Source: Methanospirillum lacunae
Lineage (GTDB): Archaea; Halobacteriota; Methanomicrobia; Methanomicrobiales; Methanospirillaceae
DNA length: 64,000 nt
NCBI RefSeq assembly: GCF_046195335.1
Contig: NZ_CP176093.1
Strand: one strand, 5' to 3'
The stretch's first letter is position 1. Each line of letters starts with the position of its first letter. The translations under genes were made by a program, and so were the position numbers. The notes under the pieces were generated by a model. The model had not been told where the DNA came from. It made no database searches and worked only from the letters and a program-made list of their open reading frames with translations. Below are positions 35,846 to 45,871 of the stretch, in pieces.

Positions 35846-36550
35846 ATGAAAATAGCTATTCATCAACCGGAATTTATGCCATGGATGGGTTTTTTTAATA
35901 AAATGGCTCTGGCTGATGAGTATGTAGTTTTTGACCATGTTCAATTTAAAAAACGTTATTTCGAGAACAGGAACCGATTGATTACTCCTGGAGGGGATAT
36001 TCAGTTTCTTACAGTACCTGTAAAAGGCAAAGACCAACATGTTCAGGCAATAAATAACGTAGAAATTGATGAAACGAAAGAATGGAAAAGAAAATTCATA
36101 AAAACATTAATTCATTACTATGGTAAAGCTCCCTTTTTCAATGATTACTTCGATGAATTGAACGCTTTAATATATGATATTGAGTACACAAAATTAATCT
36201 CATTAAATATGATGTTTATCAATTTTTTCCGAAAACATCTTGGGATACATACTCCGATGAAATTTTCCTCGAATATGAATGTGTCTTCATACAAGGGTTC
36301 TGATTTGATTTTACAAATCTGTCTGCTAAATAAAGCAGATGTTTATTTATGCGGGCCTTCAGGAAGAGACTATCTTCAAGAAGAAGAATTTGCTAAAAAA
36401 GGAATTATTATTGAATACATCGACTATCAATGTTCTTATTATAAGCAGTTATGTGATGAGTTCATACCGGGTCTGTCTACCCTTGATTTGCTGTTTAATA
36501 AAGGACCTGAAAGTCTGAGGATTATTATGAATCTGGCTACAAATCCGTGA
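35846..36550 (+). CDS. WbqC-family protein
   Basis: The 234-residue protein starts with IAIHQPEFMPWMGFFNKM and contains VQFKKRYFENRNRL, both hallmarks of the WbqC family. The family is found in O-antigen and surface-glycan clusters and some members are thought to act in amino-group modification, but no reaction is firmly established to my knowledge. It lies 6 bp after the PIG-L gene and 19 bp before the carbamoyltransferase gene, so it probably acts on the same sugar as they do. Confidence 0.85.
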   Translation: MKIAIHQPEFMPWMGFFNKMALADEYVVFDHVQFKKRYFENRNRLITPGGDIQFLTVPVKGKDQHVQAINNVEIDETKEWKRKFIKTLIHYYGKAPFFNDYFDELNALIYDIEYTKLISLNMMFINFFRKHLGIHTPMKFSSNMNVSSYKGSDLILQICLLNKADVYLCGPSGRDYLQEEEFAKKGIIIEYIDYQCSYYKQLCDEFIPGLSTLDLLFNKGPESLRIIMNLATNP

Positions 36551-36569
36551 AAAAAGGAGAGCAAATCTT

Positions 36570-38273
36570 ATGTACATTCTGGGATTAAATGATTCCAATT
36601 CAGCTGCAGCATTAATAAAAGATGGGAAATTACTTGCAGCAGTTCGGGAAGAACGATTTGACAGGATAAAATTTTCGGATGCTTATCCTCAGCAGGCAGT
36701 TGATTATTGTCTCCGATATGCAGGGATTAGTCTGACTGATATTGATCATATCGTCTTTGCATGGAATCCGGGTCATGAGATAGAACCCCAGGAATCTGCA
36801 GCAGCAATCCGATATCACAAAGATTTCCTTCATTATATTCCGAATAATCTCCTGAGGCATATCGGTGGTGATAAAAACAATAAAAAAATCAGGTTTATAC
36901 ATGAGACTCTGGGATTAAATGATAGTAATATAAATATCCATTTCATTCCCCACCACCACGCCCATGCAGCAGGTTCTTTTTTTACATCACCATATGAGAA
37001 AGCAGCCATTCTTACCATCGATGCATATGGGGATGATATCACTCATCAGTTTTTTATCGGAGAAAAAAACCAGTTGAAATCTCTTGGAAAAACACAATTC
37101 CCACATTCGATGGGTCAGGTATATGCAGCTATCACCCAATTCCTGGGATTTCGCGCAAATAGTGATGAATGGAAAGTGATGGGGCTCGCTGCTTATGGTA
37201 ATCAGACCTATTATGATAAATTTGCTGAGATTATCCATTTCGATAAAAATCGTGGTGAACTGAGATTTAATCTTGACTTCTTTACATTTTATTTCTGGAG
37301 TCCGAGACGATATTCAGACCAGTTTATTGAGGTATTTGGTAATGAGCGATATTCACATCAGGAAATTGATCAACGGCATATGGATATTGCTGCAAGTTTT
37401 CAGAAACGTGTAGAAGATGTAGTACTTGAAATGTGCAATTACCTTGCCGAAATAACCGGATTGGATACAATATGCCTTTCTGGAGGTGTTGCCATGAATA
37501 GTAAAATGAACGGGCGTATATTGCTTGAATCACCGTTTTCGAATGTCTGGGTTCAGCCAAGTGCCGATGATGCCGGAACCTCGATCGGTGCATGTTTCTA
37601 TTATTGGAATCATATTCTTCAAAATAAACGCAATTTTGTCATGGATCATGATTATTGGGGCCCTGGATTTTCTGACGAAGAAATTCGGAATGCACTTGAT
37701 GATGCCTTGATCGATTATGAATACATAGATCATCCTGAGCGAACTGCTGCCAAAGCAATATCCGAAGGTAAAGTTATCGCCTGGTTTCAGGGACGTATGG
37801 AGTCAGGTCAGAGGGCGTTAGGAAATCGATCCCTGATTGCAGATCCACGAGATCCACATATGAAAGAAAAGATCAATCTGCTAATAAAACATCGGGAGTG
37901 GTTCCGTCCTTTTGCACCATCAGTTTTAAAAGAATTCCAGTATGAGTTCTTTGAATCAGCATCAGATAGTAATTTCATGCAGATGGTATATCCGGTGCGT
38001 GAGAGTATGAAATCTCTCATCCCTGCTGTTGTTCACAATGATGGGACTGGAAGGTTACAAACCGTTACTAAGGAAACGAATGAGCTTTACTGGAATTTAA
38101 TCAATGAATTCAGGAAAATAACCGGTATACCTCTTGTTTTGAATACGTCATTCAATGATAATGATGAACCTGTCGTCTGTACACCAAAAGAAGCGATAAG
38201 AACTTTTTTTGGAACTGGTATTCATGAGTTATATATTGGGAAGTTCCGGGTAGTAAAACCGAAATGTATCTGA
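36570..38273 (+). CDS. Carbamoyltransferase (NodU/TobZ family)
   Basis: The 567-residue protein has the N-terminal Kae1-like domain, with LGLNDSNSAAALI at 4-16 and the metal segment HHHAHAAGSFF near 127-137. The C-terminal YrdC-like/carbamoyl domain has RALGNRSLIADPRDP and GIPLVLNTSFNDNDEPVV. NodU/TobZ enzymes carbamoylate hydroxyl groups of sugars using carbamoyl phosphate and ATP. AGGAGAGC lies just before the ATG. It is surrounded by WbqC and radical SAM genes in the operon, which points to a carbamoylated surface sugar. The family is secure, but the acceptor is unknown. Confidence 0.9.
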   Translation: MYILGLNDSNSAAALIKDGKLLAAVREERFDRIKFSDAYPQQAVDYCLRYAGISLTDIDHIVFAWNPGHEIEPQESAAAIRYHKDFLHYIPNNLLRHIGGDKNNKKIRFIHETLGLNDSNINIHFIPHHHAHAAGSFFTSPYEKAAILTIDAYGDDITHQFFIGEKNQLKSLGKTQFPHSMGQVYAAITQFLGFRANSDEWKVMGLAAYGNQTYYDKFAEIIHFDKNRGELRFNLDFFTFYFWSPRRYSDQFIEVFGNERYSHQEIDQRHMDIAASFQKRVEDVVLEMCNYLAEITGLDTICLSGGVAMNSKMNGRILLESPFSNVWVQPSADDAGTSIGACFYYWNHILQNKRNFVMDHDYWGPGFSDEEIRNALDDALIDYEYIDHPERTAAKAISEGKVIAWFQGRMESGQRALGNRSLIADPRDPHMKEKINLLIKHREWFRPFAPSVLKEFQYEFFESASDSNFMQMVYPVRESMKSLIPAVVHNDGTGRLQTVTKETNELYWNLINEFRKITGIPLVLNTSFNDNDEPVVCTPKEAIRTFFGTGIHELYIGKFRVVKPKCI

Positions 38274-38288
38274 AAATGGAGTGATTCA

Positions 38289-39305
38289 ATGGGGCGAGGT
38301 CCAAACCCAGATCATTATCGGACATTACATGAGGATTTTGTACAGGGTACGTTAACTTGTCTTAACCAACCGACAATAATGAAGGTAGTTAATAACAAAT
38401 TTCCTAATATTTTAAATATCGAACCCACAAACCGATGCAACTTACGATGTGTATACTGCCCACGGATGAAAGCCAAAAAAGGGATTGGAGATATGAGCTG
38501 GGAGTTGTACACCAAAATAATAAACGAGGCTGCAAGGTATGATCCCCTTATCATGTTAAATTTCCACAAAGATGGCGAATCATTTTTACACCCACGATTT
38601 CTTGATATGATTCGTTATGCAAAGGAAAAAAAGGTCGCTAAAACAATACACCTGAATACCAATGCTCTTTGCTGGAATAAAGAAACTATAGAAGAAATTT
38701 TAGACTCCGGCCTTGATGATATTACGGTCAGTATAGATGCAGCCCGTTCTGAAACATATTCTAAACATAAAGGATTTAACCGGTTAGGTGAGGTGGAAAA
38801 TAATGTCAAATTATTTTTAAAAATCCGTAATCAGAGGGGACTGGATAAGCCGTTTTTAAGAGTTAAGATGATGGAGTTTGACGAGATCCAACCCGGGGAG
38901 ATCGAAGAATTCTATAATAAGTGGGAGAATATCGCCGATCTTGTTCAGATTACGGGAGTTCACAACTGGAGCGGTGCAATTCCCGATTTAAAAGTCACCG
39001 ATGAGTCATCTGATGTTCGATATCCATGTCTTATTATGTGGTATTCCTTGGTTGTGTGTTGGAATGGTGAAGTAACTGTTTGCTCTGTAGACTGGGATAC
39101 GGAAATAAATGTCGGAGATGCAAATTCTCAGTCTCTCCATGAAATATGGAATGGGTCGAAAATCAAGGATGCACGAAGATCACAGATTGAAAAAAAATAC
39201 CACAAATACGATGTATGTAAAGATTGCGTTGTCTGGGTTTCAATCGGTGATTTAACTGATTGGCTGAAAAAAGAAAAAACCTTTTACGAAGAAAAAGAAT
39301 CATGA
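38289..39305 (+). CDS. Radical SAM/SPASM enzyme
   Basis: The 338-residue protein has the radical SAM motif C50-x3-C54-x2-C57 in EPTNRCNLRCVYCPRM. The C-terminal half has CWNGEVTVCSVDWD and CKDC, a SPASM-type auxiliary cluster site. GGAGTGAT before the ATG is a strong ribosome binding site. The stop codon overlaps the start of the HemL-like aminotransferase gene. SPASM enzymes oxidise or epimerise peptides, sugars or alcohols. Here, the absence of any precursor peptide gene and the sugar context favour a sugar-type substrate. This is inference. Confidence 0.86.
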   Translation: MGRGPNPDHYRTLHEDFVQGTLTCLNQPTIMKVVNNKFPNILNIEPTNRCNLRCVYCPRMKAKKGIGDMSWELYTKIINEAARYDPLIMLNFHKDGESFLHPRFLDMIRYAKEKKVAKTIHLNTNALCWNKETIEEILDSGLDDITVSIDAARSETYSKHKGFNRLGEVENNVKLFLKIRNQRGLDKPFLRVKMMEFDEIQPGEIEEFYNKWENIADLVQITGVHNWSGAIPDLKVTDESSDVRYPCLIMWYSLVVCWNGEVTVCSVDWDTEINVGDANSQSLHEIWNGSKIKDARRSQIEKKYHKYDVCKDCVVWVSIGDLTDWLKKEKTFYEEKES

Positions 39306-40597
39306 TTTCACCAGAAAAACGATATAAAAAGTCGATGGCATTGTGGAAAAAAGCACCTCAGGTGATTCTCAATGGTGTTCAGACACTTTCCAAGTCACCA
39401 TTGCATATTGCTTTTGGGGCATGTCCGATCTTTGTTGAGAAGGCTAAAGGGGCATATTTCTGGGATTGTGATGGTAACCGGTATATCGATTATCCTCTCG
39501 CTCTAGGTCCGATAGTGTTAGGACATGCCTATCCAAGGGTGGATCGGGCAGTTAAAAAGCAGATGAAGAATGGCTCATTATTTAGTCTGTCTAGTCCCAA
39601 AGAAATTGAATTAGCTGAATTACTCTGTGCAATGATCCCATCTGCTCAAAAAGTCAAATTTCTGAAGAGTGGATCTGAAGCTATGTCTGCAGCGGTGAGG
39701 ATAGCCCGGGCGTATACTCAAAGGGAACATGTAGCTGTCTGTGGATACCATGGATGGCATGATTGGACTGTGTGCAGAACTACCAGAAATGTCGGGGTAG
39801 AAACAACATCACAATCTCTCATACATGAATTCTCTTACAATGATATTGATTCACTTTTAAATATTATTGAGCGTTTTCCTGATCAGATAGCAGCAATAAT
39901 CCTTGAACCGGTCGGGATGTATGCTCCCAAAAAACAGTTTCTTAAGAAGGTCGCGAAAGTTGCGAAAGAGCATGGTGCACTATTAATTTTTGATGAGATC
40001 ATCACAGGATTTCGTTTAAGCCCCGGAGGTGCTCAGGAATATTTTTCCGTAACTCCGGATATCAGTGCATTTGGGAAAGCAATGGGGAATGGATATCCTA
40101 TTTCAGCGCTTGTTGGGAAAAAAGAAATCCTAGATGAAGTAGAAGATAAAGTATTTATATCCTCAACATATGGTGGAGATCTGTTAGCCATAACTGCAGC
40201 AATTGAGACTCTCAATATAATTTCGGATGAAAATGTAACCGGGCATCTTCATAAACTTGGTAAGGAATTGCAAAGGGGTCTTGGAGCACTAATTAATGAA
40301 ACTCAAATTTCAGGGAGCTGCGAAGGTCTTCCTCACAAGACTTTTTTGGTTTTTAATGATACCGATCAGGTGTCCGGTAAACTGATCCAGACTTTATTCA
40401 GGCAGGAATCATTTGCCCGCGGAGTGTTTCTGGGATATGGACATTTTATCTCATATTCACATACAAAGAAAGATATTCAGTTTTCTCTGGATATGGCTTC
40501 AGAAGTGTTCAAATTAATTGATAAATCAATCAATAACAAGACAACAGCATCATTATTAAAAGGGCCAATCGCTGAAGAAGTATTCAAGCGTTATTAA
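39302..40597 (+). CDS. Class III PLP aminotransferase, glutamate-1-semialdehyde aminomutase-like
   Basis: From the ATG at 39302, which overlaps the previous stop codon, the protein has 431 residues (a GTG start at 39260 would add 14). It shows SGSEAMSAAVRIARA (about 123-137), the cofactor aspartate D231 (IFDEIITGFR) and the Schiff-base lysine K259 (SAFGKAMGNGYP). HemL works in haem synthesis, but this copy lies between a SPASM enzyme and an SpsF-like gene, so an amine transfer in sugar synthesis is more likely. HemL-like genes occur near SpsE/F/G genes in other clusters as well. Its actual substrate is unknown. Confidence 0.87.
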   Translation: MISPEKRYKKSMALWKKAPQVILNGVQTLSKSPLHIAFGACPIFVEKAKGAYFWDCDGNRYIDYPLALGPIVLGHAYPRVDRAVKKQMKNGSLFSLSSPKEIELAELLCAMIPSAQKVKFLKSGSEAMSAAVRIARAYTQREHVAVCGYHGWHDWTVCRTTRNVGVETTSQSLIHEFSYNDIDSLLNIIERFPDQIAAIILEPVGMYAPKKQFLKKVAKVAKEHGALLIFDEIITGFRLSPGGAQEYFSVTPDISAFGKAMGNGYPISALVGKKEILDEVEDKVFISSTYGGDLLAITAAIETLNIISDENVTGHLHKLGKELQRGLGALINETQISGSCEGLPHKTFLVFNDTDQVSGKLIQTLFRQESFARGVFLGYGHFISYSHTKKDIQFSLDMASEVFKLIDKSINNKTTASLLKGPIAEEVFKRY

Positions 40598-40624
40598 TAT
40601 TGTATAATTTTTTCAAGGAAAAAA

Positions 40625-41359
40625 ATGTCTAAACCTTGTATTGGGGTAATTGTTCAAGCCAGGATGGGTTCAACCAGATTACCTGGAAAAGTACTTATGG
40701 ATTTAACAAATGGATGTGGTATTCTAGGATATATCCTTAAACGACTTTCTGAATGTTGCATGGTGGATAAAATAATTGTAGCAACATCTGAAAATTCAAA
40801 AGATGATACATTAAGTCAATATCTGGAAAATAATAACTATTTGTATTTTCGAGGTAGTGAGTCCGATTGCCTGGATCGGTATTATAATGCCGCAAAAAAT
40901 TTTTCACTCGATATTGTTGTTCGGATCACTGCAGATTGCCCTTTAATTGTTCCCGGGGTCATTGATGAGATGGTTAGGTATTATATTGATAATTTACATT
41001 TCATCGATTATCTGAGTAACCGCCAATATACTAATTTCCCCGAAGGTCTTGATACAGAAATTTTTAATTCTCAAATTCTTGAAGAAGCCGCAAAAAATGC
41101 CACTTCTATTGATGAGAGAGAACATATAAATTATTTTTTTTTAAGAAGAGATGATAAGTACCGAATTCGGTATTTTAACCATAACATGGGGCATGATTAT
41201 TCCCGATTTAAACTTTCAATTGATACAAAAGAGGACTATTTAAGAATCTCAAAACTTTTCAACTGTGGTGGTTTGCCATTTAATTTCAATTTTATCGATC
41301 TGATAAATATTCTGACCAATTTTGAGCATGAATCCGAAAAAAAATGTTATGTTGCTTAA
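40625..41359 (+). CDS. SpsF-like cytidylyltransferase
   Basis: The 244-residue protein starts with GVIVQARMGSTRLPGKVLMD (about 6-25), the SpsF variant of the nucleotidyltransferase signature. It contains RITADCPLIVPGVID. SpsF-type proteins are thought to activate an acidic sugar with CTP, and are usually found with SpsE (NeuB-like) and SpsG (PseG-like), which are both further down this operon at 44842 and 47071. It differs clearly from the NeuA-type enzyme at 17190. AAGGAAAAAA precedes the ATG. Confidence 0.88.
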   Translation: MSKPCIGVIVQARMGSTRLPGKVLMDLTNGCGILGYILKRLSECCMVDKIIVATSENSKDDTLSQYLENNNYLYFRGSESDCLDRYYNAAKNFSLDIVVRITADCPLIVPGVIDEMVRYYIDNLHFIDYLSNRQYTNFPEGLDTEIFNSQILEEAAKNATSIDEREHINYFFLRRDDKYRIRYFNHNMGHDYSRFKLSIDTKEDYLRISKLFNCGGLPFNFNFIDLINILTNFEHESEKKCYVA

Positions 41360-41370
41360 ACTGATGTCAT

Positions 41371-42405
41371 ATGAAAAATAAAGACCAGGAAATGAAAATA
41401 AATCACCATCAATTTTCACTTGATTCGTATGAAAGAGAACGATCATGGGAGGAACAGAGGCGATATTTTAAAGATTATTGTGTCAACCGATATCAATGGT
41501 TTAGTTATCCAAAATGGCATTATGTCTCTCCTTTTCCCCTTCATGTCGATTTTGAGGCGAGTTTTAGGTGTAACCTGAATTGCCCCATGTGTTTTCGCCC
41601 TCATATAGAGCAAAAAAATTACGGGGATATGGATTTTAATCTCTACAAAAAAGGAATTGATGAGTGTGTGGAAAATGACCTTTATTCAATCCGATTAAGT
41701 TGGAGAGGAGAATCAACACTCAATCCCCGGATCGTTGAAATGGTCGAATATGCAAAAAAGAAGGGCATTAAAGAGGTGTCATTCATTTCTAACGGTCGCC
41801 TCCTGGAAGGGGATATTGCTGAAGGCCTTATAAACGCAGGACTTGATTATCTTACGATATCTGTAGATGGACTTGAAGAGCACTACAACAAACTCAGGAA
41901 CCCTTCAACATTCAGGGAAATAACCAGTAAGATAAAAAAATTTTATGAGTTAAAAAACCGTATTGGTGGAGGATATCCCCGTTTAAAAATTCAGGCGATC
42001 TGGACATATATCAAAGAAGATCCAATAGCCTTCTACTCTCATTTTAAAGACATTACAGACAAAATTAATTTTGATCCTGAAAATGATTATTCACTTAGGG
42101 AAGTGCCGCAAGATGGCGATTTCATCTGTCAATATCCCTGGCAACGAATAACCGTTACCTGGAATGGGGAAATTCCCCTCTGTATTTCTGACTGGAACCT
42201 CCATACAAAAATTGGGGATTTAAATAAGCAAACTATTAAAGAGGTATGGCTTGGTAAAGAGATGGAGGATTTTCGAAATGCCCAATTGAATGGTAAACGT
42301 TTATCCATACCATGCTGTAAAAAATGTCATCGTCCTTCAACTGAACAACTGGGAGATAAACCAGAAGGGGAAAAAGTGAATCCTCATAATAAAGGATTGC
42401 AATGA
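41371..42405 (+). CDS. Radical SAM/SPASM enzyme
   Basis: The 344-residue protein has C67-x3-C71-x2-C74 in FRCNLNCPMCFRPH. The second half has WNGEIPLCISDWN and CCKKCHRPSTEQ, a SPASM-type site. It resembles the enzyme at 38289 (same WNGE...C..DW pattern), so the two are paralogues in one operon. It overlaps the B12 radical SAM gene downstream by 4 bp. A cognate pair like this is also at 1141-3832. The substrate is unknown. Confidence 0.86.
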   Translation: MKNKDQEMKINHHQFSLDSYERERSWEEQRRYFKDYCVNRYQWFSYPKWHYVSPFPLHVDFEASFRCNLNCPMCFRPHIEQKNYGDMDFNLYKKGIDECVENDLYSIRLSWRGESTLNPRIVEMVEYAKKKGIKEVSFISNGRLLEGDIAEGLINAGLDYLTISVDGLEEHYNKLRNPSTFREITSKIKKFYELKNRIGGGYPRLKIQAIWTYIKEDPIAFYSHFKDITDKINFDPENDYSLREVPQDGDFICQYPWQRITVTWNGEIPLCISDWNLHTKIGDLNKQTIKEVWLGKEMEDFRNAQLNGKRLSIPCCKKCHRPSTEQLGDKPEGEKVNPHNKGLQ

Positions 42406-43655
42406 TTCTTGCAATTAATCCACAATGGAATGATGAATATCGTCTGTCTTTTCCACTTGGAATTGCAACGATCGTTTCAATTGTTAAACATGCCGGATAT
42501 GACATAAGTGTCATTGATTTTGATGCGAACAGAACTGATAACCCTAGTGAGTCTCTTAATTGCATTCCAAGACCAGAAATAATATTACTAACCGGTATGA
42601 TCACAACCTATAAACGAGTCCGGTATTATTGTGATCTCCTCAAAAAAAAGTGGCCTGAATCCTATATTATTGTGGGTGGAGGACTAGCAACTACTGCCCC
42701 TGATGAGATATTAAAACGGATAAATGCTGATATTTATGTAATTGGAGAAGGTGATGAAATTATTCTCCCTCTCATAGACTCATTATTAAAAAAAGGGAAT
42801 CTAGCGCAAGTAAAAGGAATAAAGTACAATAATAATGGGACAATTTTTCTTACACCTCCCTTAAATCCTCCGGATATATCAAAAACTCCTTCTCCAGCAT
42901 ATGATCTCTTTCCAATGGATAAATATATAAAATATTATATTGAATCGGGACTCTCTTTTGAAATGTATTGCTCGAAAGGTTGTCCATATCGATGTAATTA
43001 CTGTTATCATATATCAGGCCATAATGTCAGGTATAGAAATGTGGATGATGTAATTGCAGATATCCGTATGATAAAAACGAAATACGGTCTTGAAAAAGTA
43101 TCATTTGAAGATGATAATTTTACTACAAATAAAAAATGGATTGAAGAATTTTGTTTGAAAGTTAAACCTTTGCATATAAAATTTCGGTTCCAGGCTTCCA
43201 TTCAGCATTTAACAGAAGAGTTACTTGAAATGTTAAAAGATGCTGGCCTTTCTGGAATCAGTATGGGTATTGAGTCAGGAAGTCCTCAGATTTTAAAGGA
43301 ACTAAATAAAAATATTCAACTGGAAAAGGTGGAAAGGATACTGAAATGGCTCAAGGATTATGGAATTCAATACAATGCAACCTTTATTGTTGGAAGTATC
43401 AGCGAGAATCCTGAAACCATAGAATTGACAAAACAATTTTTAATTCGAAATGGGTTTAAAAGTAATTATCAAGTTTTCTTTATGACTCTTTATCCAAGAA
43501 CCACTTTCTACGAATATGCTGTTAAAAAATCCATTATTGATGACGAAATAGATTACATTGAAAATCTAAAACTACAGAATGAAATTAGCGTTAATCTGAC
43601 TCAATATTCAGATGAAATTTTGAGAAAATGGTATCGTTACCTGAAAAATCTTTGA
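42402..43655 (+). CDS. B12-binding-type radical SAM protein
   Basis: The 417-residue protein has an N-terminal cobalamin-type domain (VIDFDANRTD, IIVGGGLATTAPDEIL, VIGEGDEI) and the radical SAM motif C194-x3-C198-x2-C201 in KGCPYRCNYCYH. A DxHxxG motif is not visible. The C-terminal part has SMGIESGSPQILKELNK, common in this class. It is translated with the SPASM enzyme upstream. Such enzymes methylate or rearrange carbon centres. An 82-bp gap follows. Confidence 0.85.
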   Translation: MILAINPQWNDEYRLSFPLGIATIVSIVKHAGYDISVIDFDANRTDNPSESLNCIPRPEIILLTGMITTYKRVRYYCDLLKKKWPESYIIVGGGLATTAPDEILKRINADIYVIGEGDEIILPLIDSLLKKGNLAQVKGIKYNNNGTIFLTPPLNPPDISKTPSPAYDLFPMDKYIKYYIESGLSFEMYCSKGCPYRCNYCYHISGHNVRYRNVDDVIADIRMIKTKYGLEKVSFEDDNFTTNKKWIEEFCLKVKPLHIKFRFQASIQHLTEELLEMLKDAGLSGISMGIESGSPQILKELNKNIQLEKVERILKWLKDYGIQYNATFIVGSISENPETIELTKQFLIRNGFKSNYQVFFMTLYPRTTFYEYAVKKSIIDDEIDYIENLKLQNEISVNLTQYSDEILRKWYRYLKNL

Positions 43656-43737
43656 TTTGATCCTAAAATATTAAAAGACGAACGATTTCAGTAATGTCTA
43701 ACTAAGTGTTTTAAGGATAAATCATTATATTAAACGA

Positions 43738-44832
43738 ATGAATATAAAAAATCAGGTATCTGAATTATCCGACTGTCTTCATAAAACAAAATATAAAAAC
43801 ATTATTAAATTTCCACTGAGAAAGTATCCTTTTCAGACATCTACATTTATTAATGAAATCCAAATTATTTTCAATTTTATTTTCGGCCGGAGTAACCTCT
43901 TTTCAATATCCCTATTTCCACATATATACCTGAAATTTATATTTAATCGCGAATTAGGGTTACTTCGTAAAATACTGTTTCTAAACGAAGTTGTAGAAAC
44001 ACAAAAAATAAATTTTATAGGAAAAAATTGGTTGGAAAAATCTATCACGTCAGGCCTGATAAAGGTCGAAGGAAATAATTCGATTCGATTTTTGTACCGG
44101 ATTGTTCCGTATCGTGATTTCTTACTAATTACTTCAAGGTTTGACCGAAATGACTCAGCATTTACATATCTTAGTTATGATTCTCTTTTTTTTGCTGATT
44201 TTATTAGGGATCAGTTAGATAAAAGAAAATTTCGGGGGCAAAATGGATTAGATATTTGTTGCGGAGTAGGAATCCTCTCATTAGTCATGAGCAGGTACTG
44301 TACTAGGATCTGTGGCGTTGATCTTAATCCTGCCTCTATCAATCTCGCTCAAATGAATGCTGAATTACATGAGATAGTAAATTGTGAATTCTTCAACAAA
44401 TCATTTCAGGAATGTAACAATAATTTATTTGATCTTGTTGTAGCCAATCCTCCATTTATCCATTTTCCAAAAGTCGTGTCTGGTCCTTTGGATTCAGATG
44501 GTGGTGAACCTTATGGGCTTGGTATCACCATTGAAATTATTCATAAAATTCCTCATTTATTAAAAAAAAGTGGTCGTGCCTACATTTTAACACGAAGTCC
44601 AATAATAAATGGTATAGATTTTCTATATGAACACATGCTGACATTATTACCTGATGGTTTTAGTTATACATACCATGACTTATCAGATTCAATTGGATCT
44701 CATGAATTAGATTCAAATGCTGGTGGTATAGAATGTTTTCACCATGTTATCATTGATATTGTACATAAACAGTATAATCATCGAAAAAAAATTACGTATC
44801 CCTTTTTGTTCCGAAACACCCATTTATTTTAA
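43738..44832 (+). CDS. Class I SAM-dependent methyltransferase, NPPF type
   Basis: The 364-residue protein has motif I GLDICCGVGIL (about 171-181) and motif IV DLVVANPPFIHFP. The NPPF motif is typical of N-methyltransferases acting on planar amide or amino groups, as in HemK-like enzymes. In this glycan operon an amino-sugar N-methyl group is possible, but not shown. The gene is richer in A+T than its neighbours. It lies 82 bp after the B12 radical SAM gene and 9 bp before the second NeuB-like gene. Confidence 0.72.
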   Translation: MNIKNQVSELSDCLHKTKYKNIIKFPLRKYPFQTSTFINEIQIIFNFIFGRSNLFSISLFPHIYLKFIFNRELGLLRKILFLNEVVETQKINFIGKNWLEKSITSGLIKVEGNNSIRFLYRIVPYRDFLLITSRFDRNDSAFTYLSYDSLFFADFIRDQLDKRKFRGQNGLDICCGVGILSLVMSRYCTRICGVDLNPASINLAQMNAELHEIVNCEFFNKSFQECNNNLFDLVVANPPFIHFPKVVSGPLDSDGGEPYGLGITIEIIHKIPHLLKKSGRAYILTRSPIINGIDFLYEHMLTLLPDGFSYTYHDLSDSIGSHELDSNAGGIECFHHVIIDIVHKQYNHRKKITYPFLFRNTHLF

Positions 44833-44841
44833 TATCTATCG

Positions 44842-45858
44842 ATGATTATGAATGCCATAACAATTAATGGAAGACATGTTGGAGATGGATATCCAGCATA
44901 TATAATTGCAGAAATTGGAATAAACCATAATGGGAATGTTTCACTTGCAAAAGACATGATCGCTGCTGCATGGAGCAGTGGGGCTGATGCAGTGAAAATT
45001 CAGACGTTTATTACCGATCAATTCCTTCATCCCTCCCATCCCGGATATAATTATGATATAGACGCAGAAATTACCCATGATAATGAACAAGAGATTTGGG
45101 ATTTTGCAAAAAAACATGGTATCAACCTGTTTTCTACCCCGGAGGAGTTTGCCAGTCTGAATTTCATTGCTCAACAGAATCCCTCGTTAATTAAAATTGC
45201 TGCCATGGATTTTAATTATAAAGATCTGATTCAGGCAGTTGCGAAATTGCAGAAGCCCATCATCCTTTCATCAGGTATGAGTACCATGGAAGAAGTACTA
45301 CAGGCAGTCAGATGGGTTGAAGAAGTGGGAAACACCCAATATATTGTTCTTCATTGTGTTTCGTGTTATCCTGCTGCCGATCATTCATGTAATTTGCGGG
45401 TTATTCAGACATTGAAGAGAGTGCTGGATTGTCCTGTTGGTTTTTCTGATCATACAGAGGGAATCCATATTCCATTAGCAGCAGTTGCTCTCGGAGCAAA
45501 TGTGATTGAAAAACATTTCACAATTGATAAGAACCTGCCAGGCCCGGATCAACGGTGTTCAATGGATCCCTCTGAATTGAAAACATTTATTCAAAATATT
45601 CGTGGTATTGAGTCTGCGATGGGTCATGGAAGAAAAATTCCTGCACCGGAAGAAAAAGAACCCCGGAAATTCAAACGTCGTGGAATTTATGCCTCTGGAC
45701 CGTTAGAACAGGGAACAGTGCTCACAGAAAACCATGTTTTATTCTATGCTCCTTCGCATCATAATTGCAATGTGACTGATTGGGATTTGATGAAAAACCG
45801 CGTTTTGAATAAAAAAGTTAACAAAATGGATCCAATTTTTATTGACGATCTATATTAA
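44842..45858 (+). CDS. SpsE/NeuB-family nonulosonate synthase with SAF domain
   Basis: The 338-residue protein has AYIIAEIGINHNGN (about 19-32), the FSTPEEFASLNFI and IAAMDFNYKDL segments, PIILSSGMSTMEE and GFSDHTEG. The SAF domain fills the last about 60 residues (RRGIYASGPLEQGTVLT). It condenses phosphoenolpyruvate with an amino-sugar. It differs in many positions from the paralogue at 15242, so two different nonulosonates may be made. Two ATG codons (44842 and 44848) are possible starts. SpsF and SpsG partners lie in the same operon. Confidence 0.9.
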   Translation: MIMNAITINGRHVGDGYPAYIIAEIGINHNGNVSLAKDMIAAAWSSGADAVKIQTFITDQFLHPSHPGYNYDIDAEITHDNEQEIWDFAKKHGINLFSTPEEFASLNFIAQQNPSLIKIAAMDFNYKDLIQAVAKLQKPIILSSGMSTMEEVLQAVRWVEEVGNTQYIVLHCVSCYPAADHSCNLRVIQTLKRVLDCPVGFSDHTEGIHIPLAAVALGANVIEKHFTIDKNLPGPDQRCSMDPSELKTFIQNIRGIESAMGHGRKIPAPEEKEPRKFKRRGIYASGPLEQGTVLTENHVLFYAPSHHNCNVTDWDLMKNRVLNKKVNKMDPIFIDDLY

Positions 45859-45871
45859 ACAGGATTATTAA

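Noticed and set aside
39302..40597. HemL-like gene as part of haem/tetrapyrrole synthesis
   Set aside because: No other tetrapyrrole gene is near and it is tightly packed in a sugar operon.
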